This document shows, in pieces, positions 22,301-34,121 of a stretch of DNA of 64,000 nt. The notes below the pieces were generated by a model that saw nothing but the letters and a program-made list of their open reading frames with translations, searched no databases and was not told the DNA's origin. Source of the stretch: Chamaecrista fasciculata. Taxonomy: Eukaryota > Streptophyta > Magnoliopsida > Fabales > Fabaceae. Where the stretch lies: assembly GCA_003254925.1 (NCBI GenBank), contig QANZ01034557.1:9185-73184 (forward strand). Direction: 5' to 3'. Position 1 is the stretch's first letter. The number at the start of each line of letters is the position of its first letter. Both the position numbers and the translations under genes were made by a program.

Positions 22301-24226
22301 ATATTGAAGGTGGACAATACACTGCACTACACTCAGATGCTTCACATACTGTAAAATGGATTGGTGATATTATACAACTTGTGGATGAGAAAAAGTTTTA
22401 CCAATCATGTTGTGTTGATGGAGTTACATATAGGCTGCAGGATCACGCTCTTTTCCCATCCAGCTACGGCAAGTTAACACCTTCTAGACTTCAGGCAAGC
22501 AAAGCATTAGTGAAACTGTAAACTGGCTCTTAATACCTACAGAAATTTAACTATGAGATTTCTGAATATATATGAATCAAACAATTCATGTTTAGTTTTA
22601 TCCTTTGTTTTCTCTGTAGATTTGATTGGTTGCTGCACACTTGTTTGAAATAGTTATTATGTAGGACTTTAACAATGTAAAATTCTTTCAAATTGTATTG
22701 CAGTCTATGTGGGAAGATAGCAAAACTGGGTTAAAGTGGGTAAAAGTCACAAAGTGCTACTTTCCTGGTGATTTACCTGGAAATATTGCCCATCCATGTA
22801 TATCTGAAGTCAATGAGGTAATTTGTTACTTTTGTGTCTTCCTGAGTTGTTCTAAGATTGATATAAATGCATGTTAAGTATGTGTGGGAAATTGTTATTG
22901 GGATCTGAGTTGTGTCTTTGAGCTGAGCTATCATTGTTTAGCATTTTAGGTCATGGATGTACTTCACAAACTGTTTATTGCTTTTAAAGCTATAGGTGAT
23001 AGTTTCTGTTTTGGTGATGTTTCTGTCAAGTGCTAGCTTTCCAGATATTTGAGACATGGAAATCTTCTTATGGATTAGTTTTCATTTTCTTTCTTAAAGG
23101 TTTATGAATCTAATAGTGATAGAACTGAAATGGCTGGTTCTATCCGAGGCCCATGTGAAGTCCTCCCATCTGATAAATTTAAGCAAGAAAATGATAGAAG
23201 AAGTCACTTAGAACTTGAGGAAAGTGCTAGACAACGGCCACTTTTCTTATGCAGGTTTGTTTCTAAATCTAACAGTTTTCTTGTTTTATGTAATTTATAA
23301 AGTTTATTATATGTTTAATGCCATTCAGGTATTAATATGAGGGAAATTTATTGCTTGAAGTTTTAAAAGACTTTGTTTGTTGAATCGAGATTCAGTTCAA
23401 TAATTTGGAGATGTAGATAAATGAGGAACTAAATTGGATATTTATTGCACTACAAAGTCTCTAAAATAAATAAAAAGTAGTTGCTCCAGTTATCTGGGAG
23501 CAATATAGATATTTTTAATGTTGGTTTTGTGCATTGGAACCAAGCACCACAAAACTCTGGCATTTTGGTGTTCATTGCTTTTAGATATTATGTGATGATT
23601 TTTAATACAGACAACGAAAACCTGTTGAACTAATTCCATTCCTAGATCTTTGGGGGTCAAACTAACGTGTTTTTTCTTGGGTAGCCACTGCAAGTCACTA
23701 AACTCTTGGTGGGCCTTTGATTATCTGACATACTACAACTCTTCATCCTCTGCGTTCATTCATATCTAAGAAACTTAATCCTTTATATCTTTTATATTAA
23801 GTTCTTAAATCTTAATTACAAGATGACAAGTGGATTTTATTAAATTATCTGTCCAAAATTTTATTACTTGTTTTCATTTTTATTAGAGAACTAGGTAATG
23901 GTGATGTAAGATACTGTTACTACATCTAAGTCTAGTCCTTTAGATAAAGGGATACCGTGGTGCCGAAAACCAACTTCTGGTGTGCTCCAAAGTTTTCATT
24001 ACTTGTTTTCTTTTATTAGAGAACTTGTTAGTGAAGATATAGGGTACTATTGCTACATCTAAGCTTTAGATATATGCTGATATTCTTGTTGTGTAGCTGG
24101 TTGCTTTCATATTTCACAATTAATATCATAGCTTGTCCTGGATATTCTTTGAACAGAAGGTAAATTTTATTTTGCAGATGGTTTTATGATGAATTCAAAA
24201 AGTTATTTCAACCAGTTACCAGTTGA
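19302..24226 (+). CDS. PHD-finger and BAH-domain chromatin protein
   Basis: Six exons: 19302-19778, 20036-20405, 21113-22494, 22704-22817, 23100-23254, 24178-24226; predicted 848 aa. A C4HC3 PHD finger lies at residues 409-455: CQMC, LLCDAC, GFHLKC and WHCMRC supply the eight ligands. A BAH-like domain spans about 696-830, with VKWIGDIIQL, GVTYRLQDHALF, MWEDSKTGLKWV and EVYESNSD in order. The rest is low-complexity and Ser/Thr-rich. PHD fingers and BAH domains bind histone tails, so a nuclear chromatin-reader role is likely, but the bound mark is not shown. It resembles the plant-specific PHD/BAH proteins annotated as RING/FYVE/PHD zinc-finger proteins. Start is the first ATG; a second in-frame ATG is at 19317. 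Intron 3 appears to use a GC donor (see separate entry); the other introns are GT-AG. Confidence 0.9.
22490..22512 (+). other. Probable GC-AG intron donor with in-frame GT alternative
   Basis: The expected protein joins ..SRLQ to SMWED across this intron. The junction falls at CTTCAG|GCAAGC, a good GC-donor context, with GC at 22495-22496. The only nearby GT (22510-22511, TTA|GTGAAA) is weak. It is also in phase, and would add ASKAL to the BAH domain. Confidence 0.7.
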
Positions 24227-26859
24227 TGCTATACTACACATGGCCACTCCATGGTGATCAATTGATCCTTTCTCTGTTCAAATTATTAAAACGTCTTTTC
24301 TCATTTTTCTGCTCATCTGATCTGTATGAAATCCAACCATGAGTTGAGCTCTTGTATGTTTTTATTGTGGGAACTTTTTCTTTTTGGGATGGGGTAGTTA
24401 TGACTTATGATTGTCATGCATGTCTGTGTTTTTGGGTCCCTATTGTAGTTTAGCCTGTAGTAGAGAGGCAAAATTGGTGGGTTGCAAGGATGAACATGGT
24501 GGGTCAGGGCTGGGCAATAGATTGGACAAAGTGGAAATGCTGGGAAACAAGTTTTTAAAGCATAATGGTGCTGTCTCACATTGTTCCTTATTGTTGATTT
24601 GTTTAATATGCTTTTCTTTCATGTTTTCTGCTGCTTATTTTTTAACTTCCTAAGATAAAATGTGGATTTCCTTTCCGGATTACAATTACCTGCTCCATTC
24701 ATGCTGAAACTTGATTCCTGGATTCTAAAGCGTTTAAGTAATATTGAAAATATATGGAAGAGATGATAGGCGAGAAATGTATCCGTAATAAATAAAACAA
24801 AACAAGAACGGATGGAAGATTAATTTTGAGCATTGCACTGAGGGGCTTGCAGAAACAAGAAAGAAACTCAGGTTGAGTTATTTTGCCTCACAATCCATGT
24901 AATATTGATTAGCGCTTTAGAAAAGATGAAGAAAGCAACAACACTTCCTCTCTCCTTTTCTTTTGCCTTTTGCTTAAAGAATATTTCTGCTCTGATTTAT
25001 ATGACAATGTATTTTAAAATTCTAGGTTAAAACTTTATTTGACTGGTTGAGTAATTCTGAATTGTAGCTTGCATCTCATGGATGTAACCAATGACGACTT
25101 GTGCTTTCTAAGTTTCCCTGTTGATCTTGATTCTTGACTTTGGTTGTGTCAATGCAGGTTTGTACTTTGTAACCTTCAGACACTCGATGAGTTCAAATCC
25201 TTTTGATGTAAAATATGTAGCCGAAGTTGTGACATGGTTTAGTTTTGACTACAATACTGTTAAGAATAGCTATTCATATTTTATGATTCTTTTTGGGTCT
25301 CTTTAGGCGTTTTAGGCCCACTAATCGCATTTTCATTTAACAAATAATATGATGTTTGTAGTCTGTTTAGTATGCTGGAATGTAAAATATTTCATTTGTA
25401 CAAAGCCATTCCTCCCTTTTTAATTATGTTTAAGGCCACACAGCTTTCTGAAATGCATGATCTGATTGAGCAGTGGAAATATTATTTTCTGGCATTGATC
25501 ATATTATACAATTGGATTAAGCGTTCAATGCACAGCTTGTGTATGCTTTTATTGTAAATTTCTGAAGATGAATGTCTGAAATGGCTTTCAATGTTTGGTT
25601 TATAATGATTTGTTGGAAGTGGTTTGGAAACTTTCAGTTATGTTAATCTACCATACAAGCCATTCTATGCAATTGAAATGTAGGGTTGTTCATTGCATCT
25701 TCTGAAAATGTTAGATGAATTATCCATATCACGCCAAGTGAAATGCCCTTATTTTATTATATCTTAAGTTTTAATGAAAGCTTGAACCCTCGCTTTTATA
25801 AGGTAAGTATTTAAATTTTGACTAATTGTGTCATTTCTTAGTGATATAGAGCTATCTCTATGAATCTTTTTCACAAGTTTTCCTCTGGCAGACTAAATTA
25901 AGGTAAGTCCCTAGCTAGAGACATTTTTTTGTGATAATATTATGGTATTCCCCGCCAATACATATAATGGTCTAAGTAAAGACTAATCTCATTTGAGATA
26001 CATAGACGAAATGGTTGAGTTCTCCTAACAATGTTGACTCTAGGGATTGAACCTGAGTTTTTACTTAGGGTGTAGCTCGCCAACCACTACATCAAACATT
26101 TGTGGGTCCTAAATCCCAATCTCTTTTTCTGAACTGAACTGCCCCTAAATTTGGTAACTTTATGATGGTAAGTCCGTTTAAATTAACGCAATAAAAGCAT
26201 CATCATTCTGCAAATTATCCCAAACACGTATTGTCAAACAGATAAGTTAAATTAAAGCTTTAAAAGCAATTATTACTTCAACTTGAAAAGTCTTCAAATG
26301 CTTTCTTAGTTACAAGTGACATAGTTCTTTGAATCTTTTTTTTTTTTTTGCTTGACAGTTCTTCGAATCTATTGTATTGAGAATCTTGAAAAAAAAAATT
26401 ACACTTAAAATCTTGTGTATAATAATTTAATGATTATTAATTATGGGAGACTTTTTTTTAAAAAAAAACATCCAACAACTTTTTATTCCAAAAAATGCAG
26501 TGGATAAACATTTTTTTTCTTTTTGTTTAAGCAATGATTAGTTATATATATGAGAATTAAGTCTATATGGAAGCTATTATATTTATACAATTCGATACGT
26601 CAATAAAAATGAAATATATGATACCTTTTTTCTATAATTAATTGTTAGAGAAAGAATATATTATAATTAATAAAAGCTTATTTAATAAGTTTATTTGCTG
26701 TTGATAAAAAAAATGGTTTGATCGTCCGTCTCCGTTTCTCTTCCTCCTGATTAGATTAAAGATACCTCTACAAGACATGGAAGAACTCCTTAATCATCAA
26801 ATCATGAGGACTCTCCTTTGAACCTTAATTACGTTCTCCCTAGGAAATTAATGAAAAAT
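24227..26859. other. 3' UTR and intergenic DNA, no gene seen
   Basis: The first few hundred bases are the 3' UTR of the PHD-BAH gene. Beyond, only short frames without recognisable domains are present, and AT content rises after about 25700. Confidence 0.45.
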
Positions 26860-27262
26860 TGGTTTCATACCTACTTTTAGTATTAATTTGATCTTATTTG
26901 TTGACGATTTCAATTGGACAGAAAAAGAACTCATTAAGAATAACTGGTAGTATTCAGATTTGAAACAATAAAGATATGAACAACTTCGTTTGTTTGATCG
27001 TAGAATGAGCGGTTCACTTTTCGAATTTAATTTGACTTTGTTTGCTAACGGTCCCCATTAGATATAGAAGTATTTATCAAAAACAATCTGTAGTCCTGGA
27101 CTTGTTACATTTGAAATTAAAATGAAGGAAATATATATAATTATATTTTGTAGTTAGTTTGGGACCAAAGTGAACTACTATAAAAACATATAGGACTAAA
27201 TTGAATATTTTGAAAAAAAAGGACTACAATGGATTTTGAAATAAAGATATAGGACTAACCGA
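26860..27262. repeat. F1-family foldback, degraded copy
   Basis: Shares the F1 core phrases: 'gacgatttcaattggacag', 'gtttgtttgatcgtagaatg', 'gggaccaaagtgaac' and 'aggactaaattg'. The edges are degraded. Confidence 0.6.
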
Positions 27263-27997
27263 CTAGTTAAATCATATGCAATTAAAAGTATAACAACTCA
27301 ATTGTAATGATAATGAAAATATGAAATTATAAAGACTAATAAATGTTTAATTTAACATGACTAAATCTTATTTTTCTTTAGAAACTAAATTAATACCTAC
27401 ATTATCTTTTTAGAATCAAATATTTACTTTACCATCAAATAATTATTTTTGACCAAAAAATGATTAAATAATCATTAAACAAACCAAATTCTCTAGACCG
27501 AACGTTCGATTTTTCTGCCATGATGTCATATTATTGCATATTACATATTTGCATCAAGTCACATACATGTTGTAAATTAAAAAAAGATGTTATAAAGCGT
27601 CTAAAATTGTCACAAAAATATTCTTCATCTTTTTACTCAATAAAAGGGATATTACAAATTCTCCTGCAAATTGACAATAAGAATTTCCACCAAACAAAAC
27701 GACTATTTGAAAAAAGTATTATAGTTTTGAAAATGCGATGCCAAGCAAAACCATACAGCCATTAACTACCAACATAGAATAAAAAACTCTTATATTATAT
27801 ATATACCTAATACACTACTAATTAATTATTATATGAGGAAAAGAAACTAATTAATTATTATTTTTTAGAAAAACAAGAATGTTCCATTTGGACTTTAATT
27901 GGACCCACAAATTATAACGTGCTTGGATAAACTTGAAGACTTTTTCAAAGTTTTTGACACTGCCGCCTCAGCAATTAAATATATTCATTTTTTATCA
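27263..27997. other. AT-rich intergenic DNA, nothing recognised
   Basis: The small frame at 27520-27765 has no recognisable domain and biased AT-rich codons. I see no element ends. Confidence 0.4.
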
Positions 27998-28527
27998 GTC
28001 AAAACTTCAAATCGGTCCCAAATATACGAGATGGATTTCAAATTAGTTTATATATTTCATTTATTTTAGATTATTTTTAAATGTTTTCCTAATTTTTCAA
28101 ATAGGTCCCAAACCTTCTTTCAAGACTAAATTTGAACTTGTTTGTCGATGTTTTCAACTAGACAAAGAAAGAACTATTCAATAATTAACAAATAATTATG
28201 AAATCATTACATTCGAACTTGAAACAAGAAAGATATGACGAGCTTTGTTTGTTTTATCGTGAAACGAGCAACATGCTTTAAGGTCTCGATTTGACATTGT
28301 TTGTTGTGGCCTTAACTATCTAGAGGAAGAACTTGTTAGAAAAAATATATAGCTCTGAATTCATAGCATTTAAACTTAAAACGAGAGAGATGGGACCACA
28401 TATTCACTGGTTTGGGACTAATTTGAGAAATTATGAAAACATGTAAGACCAATCTAAAACAAATGAAACACTTAAGACCAATTTAAAATTTATCTCATAC
28501 ATGTGGGACAATTTTGAGGTTCCAACC
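27998..28527. mobile_element. F1-family foldback element, near full length
   Basis: The left end GTCAAAACTTCAAATCGG and the right end GACAATTTTGAGGTTCCAAC are inverted partners. The interior carries 'gaacttgaaacaagaaagat' and 'gtgaaacgagcaac' in the same order as the 30701-31211 copy. Non-coding; about 530 bp. Confidence 0.75.
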
Positions 28528-28696
28528 TTTTTTAAAAAAACCATTAAATTATATAGATTATTAGTACTGTGTTAAACAAACCCACCTTGCAATCAATCTA
28601 TGTTAATTCGTCCCCTATCACGTGGTTTAATATAATTAAAACAATTTTCGGCACCCAACCTAACAATCTCTCTTACAATCTATTTAACCTTCTGAT

Positions 28697-28699
28697 ATT

Positions 28700-28730
<31 letters not shown>

Positions 28731-28732
28731 TT
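28697..28732. repeat. (TTTA)n microsatellite
   Basis: About eight TTTA units upstream of the IAMT1-like gene. It accounts for the poly-(FIYL) open frame here, which is not a gene. Confidence 0.85.
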
Positions 28733-28774
28733 CCCAATATTCAAGCATATTTCTTGTATCTTCAATTTTTTTTT

Positions 28775-28913
28775 TCTGTATTTATATATACATCTAGGTA
28801 GCTGCATGCAGTAGAAGCTATATATAGAAGACATCAATTATTGCAGTGTCTTATATATATGGAGTGTCAANTCTCTCTCTCTAACAGAAGACATCAATAT
28901 TGCAGTGTCTAAT
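28775..28913 (+). promoter_or_regulatory. Promoter/leader of the IAMT1-like gene, with duplicated segment and N
   Basis: A TATTTATATATA stretch near 28779-28790 is a plausible TATA box. A segment beginning AGAAGACATCAAT and ending GGAGT occurs twice (about 28826-28865 and 28887-28920), with a single N at 28871 between the copies. The duplicate may be real or an unmerged assembly overlap. Confidence 0.5.
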
Positions 28914-31900
28914 ATGGAGTTGGAGAAATTGCTTTGCATGAAAGGTGGCAAAGGAGAAGCTAGCTATGCCAACAATTCTCAACCCCAGGTACCTTAATTA
29001 ATTAGTGTCTTTATTTCTCTCAATTCTTGCTTCTTTTTAATTTTTTATAGTTATAATATAGAGTAAACTAATAATTCAATATGGCTAAAAAAAACAATTT
29101 AGTCCCTGAGTTGACAACTCGATCCTTGAAAAATTGAATTACAAAGTTCAGTCCCTCAAAGATTAAAACAATATATTCTTAAGTTTCTAAAACAATTGAA
29201 CGGTATATTTTTTAGTTCATAAAAAAGACTAACAAGTATATTATTTAGATCTTTCAAGAATTAAAATGTGTATTTCAATATTTCAAAAATTGAATTGTCA
29301 ACTCGGTGATCTTTCAAGGATTGAATTGTTAGTTTACTTTATAATATAATTAAGAAATTAAATTAGATCAGCAGATAGGCTATTAATTATATAATTAATT
29401 TCCATTTAGTTAGATGTAATTATTAATTTTGATCAAAACAACATTAAGTTTTCGATAAACCAAATTAATTATTCTTTTTCTTTTCATCAATATTTGAATT
29501 ATTTATGCATGTTAATTATATTATATTATGCAGGCCATACATGCTAGGTCTGTGCTTCCCTTTCTCAAAGAAACCCTAGACATTGTTCAGCTTGATGATA
29601 ACCCTAATGTTCCATTTGCAATTGTGGACTTGGGATGTTCATGTGGTACCAACACCATCTCTACAGTAAACACCATTATCAATCACATTATAAAGCAATA
29701 CGAAGTGCTAGGGTTCCGGCCGCCGGAGTTTTCGGCCTTCTTCTCCGACCTCCCTAGTAATGACTTCAATAATCTCTTTCAGTTACTTCCTTCACTACAA
29801 CTTAACTATGCCCATGGTGATTATAACATGGTGGAAGAGTACCTCACTGCTACCGGTAACCACCGTTCATGTTTTGTGGCTGGAGTTCCCGGTTCCTTCT
29901 ACCGGAGGCTTTTTCCGGCGAGGTCCATCAATTTTTTCCACTCAGCCTTTTCCTTGCAATGGTTATCTAAGGTTAATTAACTCCTCTCATTATCCTTCAT
30001 ATTATACTATTTAATTACTTAATAATTATGTTTCTCTCTTTTCTTGCCGGTATATATATACATACCTATCATTTTATTAATGAGTTCTTTTTTTTTNATA
30101 TATATATATAAAAAAAAAAGAACTTCACCTTTAAATTTATTTGACATTTTTTACTGATTAATTATATTGACTACTGATTATGTATGTTAAGATCCTTTTG
30201 AACAATTTTCCCTCTCCTTTTAGGTCATTCTTAAATATTAGTTTCTCACTCTCACTCCATTAAGCACTCAAATAAGATATATATGTGTAGTCAATCTATC
30301 ATATATATCTATCATATGTATATATATATATGTATATATATATGTGTGTGTTTGTGTCCAAATATAGATATGATTAAAGAGGTTAAAATGTTTTTTTTTA
30401 TTAGAAAGGGGTTAAAATGTTAATGATTAGTGCATATATATATATATATGTCGACAGGATTAATTCAAGGGTGTGTATATGATGGTGACGTATTTTATTT
30501 GGACTGTATGTACATGTGCTTCTCCATGCATGCATACAAAAAACATATGTATAGTGTTCTTCTTCCTCTTCATTATCATATCGTGCATTTATTTTTAATC
30601 TGAGGCCGGCTATAGCTGAATTTAATTAATATCCCCAAGTATTACTCTTCCATTGTCTATATATATATATATGTAAGAGTGAGCTAGATTGAATAATAAA
30701 GGTCAAAACCTCAAATTCGTCCCAATTATATGGGGTCGATCGATTTTAAATTGGTCATAAATATTTCATTTGTTTCATATTGGTTCTACATATTTCTATA
30801 ATTTCACAAATTGGTCCCAAAGTGGTCATATAGCTCTCTTGTTTCAAGTTTGAATGCGATGAATATAGAGTTATATGAATTACTTTTTATGAGTACTTTC
30901 TATATAATCAAATAAGGTCAAACTAGATCTCGAAAGTGGGTTGCTCGTTTCATGGTCAAACAAACGAGATTGGTCATATCTCTCTGATTTCAAACCTGAA
31001 TACAACGATTTTGAAACTGAGATCTTGAAAAGTTATTTTTCTAATCAGTTGAGACCATTAGCAACTTAGGTCAAATCGCGTTTTGGAGGTAAGTATATGG
31101 AACTAATTCGAGAAATTTTAGAAACATTTAAACCAATATGAAACAAATGAAATATTTAGGACCAATTTGAAATTTACCTCATACATTTGGGATTAATTTG
31201 CAGTTTTGACCAAAAATAAATTAAAGCACAAACATAGAGAATTGGCATATATATATATACACTAAATGCAAAATATGTTTTAATATATACATATGATACA
31301 TGGATTCAGGTGCCAGAAAGTGTGTTGGATAAGGAGTCAAGTGCATACAACAAAGGGAAAGTGTTCATAAATGGTGCAAGTGAAAGCACTGCAAATGCTT
31401 ACAAGAATCAGTTCAAAACAGACTTGGCCTCCTTCCTCTCTTCAAGATCCATTGAGATCAAGCATGGTGGCTCCATGTTCTTGGTCTGCGTGGCCCGAAC
31501 CGAACTCGACCCGACTCATAAGAGCGGGCCCGGCATTCTTTTCGGGACTCACTTTCAAGATGCTTGGGACGATCTCGTCCAACAGGTAGTAAATTTTGTA
31601 TGATTCTAGATAAGATATAGATAGGATATTATAATATACAAATTTAAACTTAGATTAGGATGAGTATTAAAATCAATATTTATTTCCGGACTATATCAAT
31701 AGTCAAATATCTATATTTTAAAAGAAATTATTTTTTCGTTAATACAAAATTTCTTTTGTCAATCATTTTTACATCTATAATCATAAAAAATAAAACTTAA
31801 ATCATAAATATAAATGTATTGTTAAATTATTTAATATTTTATTTTTAATCAATTTTATATTCTTTCAACACAAAGTTTAAAAACATTAAGTTTTGATATA

Positions 31901-32480
31901 TAAATAAATATTTAATATTATAGGTAAGATACTTTTTACCCATTCATGGATCTGTTGACTTTGGATTCAGATTTGAATTCATAGGATAAAATTTTATCCA
32001 AAATGTTATATCTTTGTGTGTCCTCTTTATACTCTCCCTCTATGCACACAATTTTTATGCAATGAGATGCAAATAATCTTGGATAAGTTTAGTTATTTTA
32101 AACATTGTTATTATATTTCATGGTAGGGACAAATTAGCAACGAGAAGCGAGACGAATTCAACGTTGCACTATATGCGCCAAGTGTGGAAGAGTTCAAGGA
32201 AGTGGTTGAAGCCGAAGGCTCATTTATTATAAATAAGCTTGAGCTTTTCAAAGGAGGAAGCCCGATTGTGGTGAGTCAGCCAGACGATCAAGCCGAAGTC
32301 GGAAAGGCTCTAGCCAATAGTTGCAGGACTGTGTGTGGAGTCCTCGTCGACGCTCACATTGGCGAACGGCTCGGCAATGAGTTGTTTTCCCTAGTGGCGA
32401 GCCGAGCCGCCAATCAAGCCGAACAACTCTTGGAGCAACTTCAATTCTTTCACATAATAGCATCCCTCTCTCCAAATTAA
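28914..32480 (+). CDS. IAMT1: Indole-3-acetate O-methyltransferase, SABATH family
   Basis: Four exons: 28914-28988, 29534-29971, 31310-31585, 32127-32480; 380 aa, close to known IAMT1 length. SABATH enzymes methylate small carboxylic acids using S-adenosylmethionine. IAMT1 converts the auxin indole-3-acetic acid to its methyl ester, lowering free auxin. Seen here: the N-terminal MKGGKGEASYANNSQ signature (residues 9-23), SAM-binding VDLGCSCGTNT (56-66), FFSDLPSNDFN, GVPGSFYRRLFP, the substrate-pocket Trp in SLQWLSK (residue 168), and the C-terminal FKGGSPIVV and VEAEGSF motifs. The FFSDLPSNDFN and LQFFHIIASLS blocks fit IAMT1 better than salicylate or jasmonate methyltransferases; this is by recall of family sequences, so substrate remains an inference. 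Intact. Transposon-derived repeats lie in introns 1 and 2. Confidence 0.92.
29061..29339. mobile_element. GAGTAAACT-family MITE in IAMT1 intron 1
   Basis: The ends GAGTAAACTAAT and TTAGTTTACTT (left and right) are near-perfect inverted repeats. They are flanked by a 9-bp direct repeat TATAATATA (29052-29060 and 29340-29348). 279 bp, with inverted 'aatt..gtccttgaa' arms. Same family as 33832-34072 and 37255-37514. Confidence 0.8.
30097..30097. other. Single N, assembly ambiguity
   Basis: One unresolved base sits between a T-run and an (AT)n run in IAMT1 intron 2. The true length here is probably uncertain. Confidence 0.9.
30701..31211. mobile_element. F1-family foldback, best-preserved copy, in IAMT1 intron 2
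   Basis: The ends GGTCAAAACCTCAAATTCG and (inverted) GGTCAAAACTGCAAATTAA match. A 9-bp flanking repeat with one mismatch (AATAATAAA / AAAAATAAA) is a plausible target duplication. 511 bp, no coding capacity. Confidence 0.82.
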
Positions 32481-33629
32481 GCCCTCCTTGGTGTGGATTA
32501 TATCCAATCACCTTTTAGTTTCTTCATATTGTTTAAAATGACTAAAAAAACTCAAATTAATTATGTGAATGTTGTGAGAATTTAATGATGTGCCTTATAT
32601 GTATGCTTATTGGGTAAGTCTATGATTCAATCTGTTATATCATATAACAAGTAAGTGGCATAATCTATATTGTTTAATTGGTTCATGAAACATTTTTTTA
32701 TTATTTCTTATAATTAAATTATTTAAAAATAATAAAGATTATGTCATCTCACTTGTTATATAATATAATACAACAAATTATATCATAAAGTTAACCATAT
32801 AGCTTATATATTTATATATATAACTAGATTGATTAACTACGTACATGAATGTTGTCTAGTGATTCCTCACTTGGTCCCTTAATCAAATGGTGGAGGTTGA
32901 AATTTCATTTTTAGGTATGGAAAGCATTATATAGCCAGCTATTTACTCTTTAAGTGGAGGATCCGCAACGAAAGGATTAGTGACTGTTTCCAATGGTAAA
33001 TATCCTTAGTTTATACATAAAAGAAAAACTAGATTGATTGAAAATGTCATTTCATTTTACACTCTTGTTACAATATAACCGAGAGTAACTATATTTCATA
33101 TAAAAAAATTATTTAATTATTAGTTTTATTTGTATTATCAGTCACGTATAATATTTTCTTTTTATTGGGTGAAAATTAGGCAATATCCTCCCGTCAATAA
33201 TCAGAAATTAATTCTCCTCAAGATGTAGAGATCACTTAAATGAATTTTCGTCTTTACTAATAAAGTTTTTTCTATGCACACAATATGAATAAGCTCAAAA
33301 TCTCATATTTAAAAAACTCAATTATCTATCAACTTGAGCTGTACTTTCTTAGTATAAAATATTCTCTTTTATTTTTTAATTGAAAAATGAAAACGGAACA
33401 AGTTCAAATCTTAAATACCCTTAAATGCTACATTCTTACTCATATAAAGTTAAAACTTTATTAAAAAAAAAACTTAAACCACACAGACTTAATAATTAAT
33501 ATCTTATGATCTTACAATTCCATGTATGTCTAATCTGCAACACAATTCAGCAAATTTTATCAACTTAAGATTTCAATCATGAAAACCATACTTTTCAATA
33601 GCAATTTCATTTCCTGCTTTATTGGTAAC

Positions 33630-33660
<31 letters not shown>

Positions 33661-33831
33661 AACTATAAACTATTGCCAGAACAAACCTATACTTGATTGA
33701 AAAGGTACTTTTCTTTGAATATATATAAATATTTCTAGAAAGTCCTGATCTTCTTTCTCACTCTCAGGCCTTGAGCCTCTTTTCTAATTAATCCCTATAG
33801 CTAAGGATATACTTATATATCTATCAATATA
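32481..33831. other. IAMT1 3' UTR and AT-rich spacer, no gene
   Basis: The 3' UTR is followed by AT-rich DNA with an (AT)n run at about 33631-33651. No recognisable domain or element end. Confidence 0.45.
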
Positions 33832-34072
33832 GGACTAAACTAATAACTCGGTTGTTGAAAAATTATTTCAGCTAATATTCGGTCTTTAAAATATTAAAAT
33901 ATATAATTCAGTCGTTGAAAAATCTCAATAGTATATTCTTTAGTCCCTAAAAGAACCAAATGGTATACTCTTTAATCTATAAAAAAGATTAAAAAGTATA
34001 CTGTTTGAATCTTATAAGAATTAAATTGTGTATTTTGATTTTTCAAGGACCGATCGAGTTGTTAGTTTACTC
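33832..34072. mobile_element. GAGTAAACT-family MITE
   Basis: The left end GGACTAAACTAATAACTCGG and the inverted right end GAGTAAACTAACAACTCGATC pair over about 20 bp. 241 bp. It lies just 3' of the unknown gene on the opposite strand. Confidence 0.7.
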
Positions 34073-34121
34073 TATAATTGGAACTTGAGAAATTGAGAAA
34101 GAAACTAGAAATTAAATTAAA

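Noticed and set aside
22495-22521. PHD-BAH protein ending at the stop at 22519
   Set aside because: The downstream exons complete a BAH domain in frame, so the stop belongs to an intron; a retained-intron isoform is possible but not the main product.
26000-26100. Possible tRNA-like B box ('gggattgaacctgag')
   Set aside because: No matching A box or cloverleaf arms could be laid out around it.
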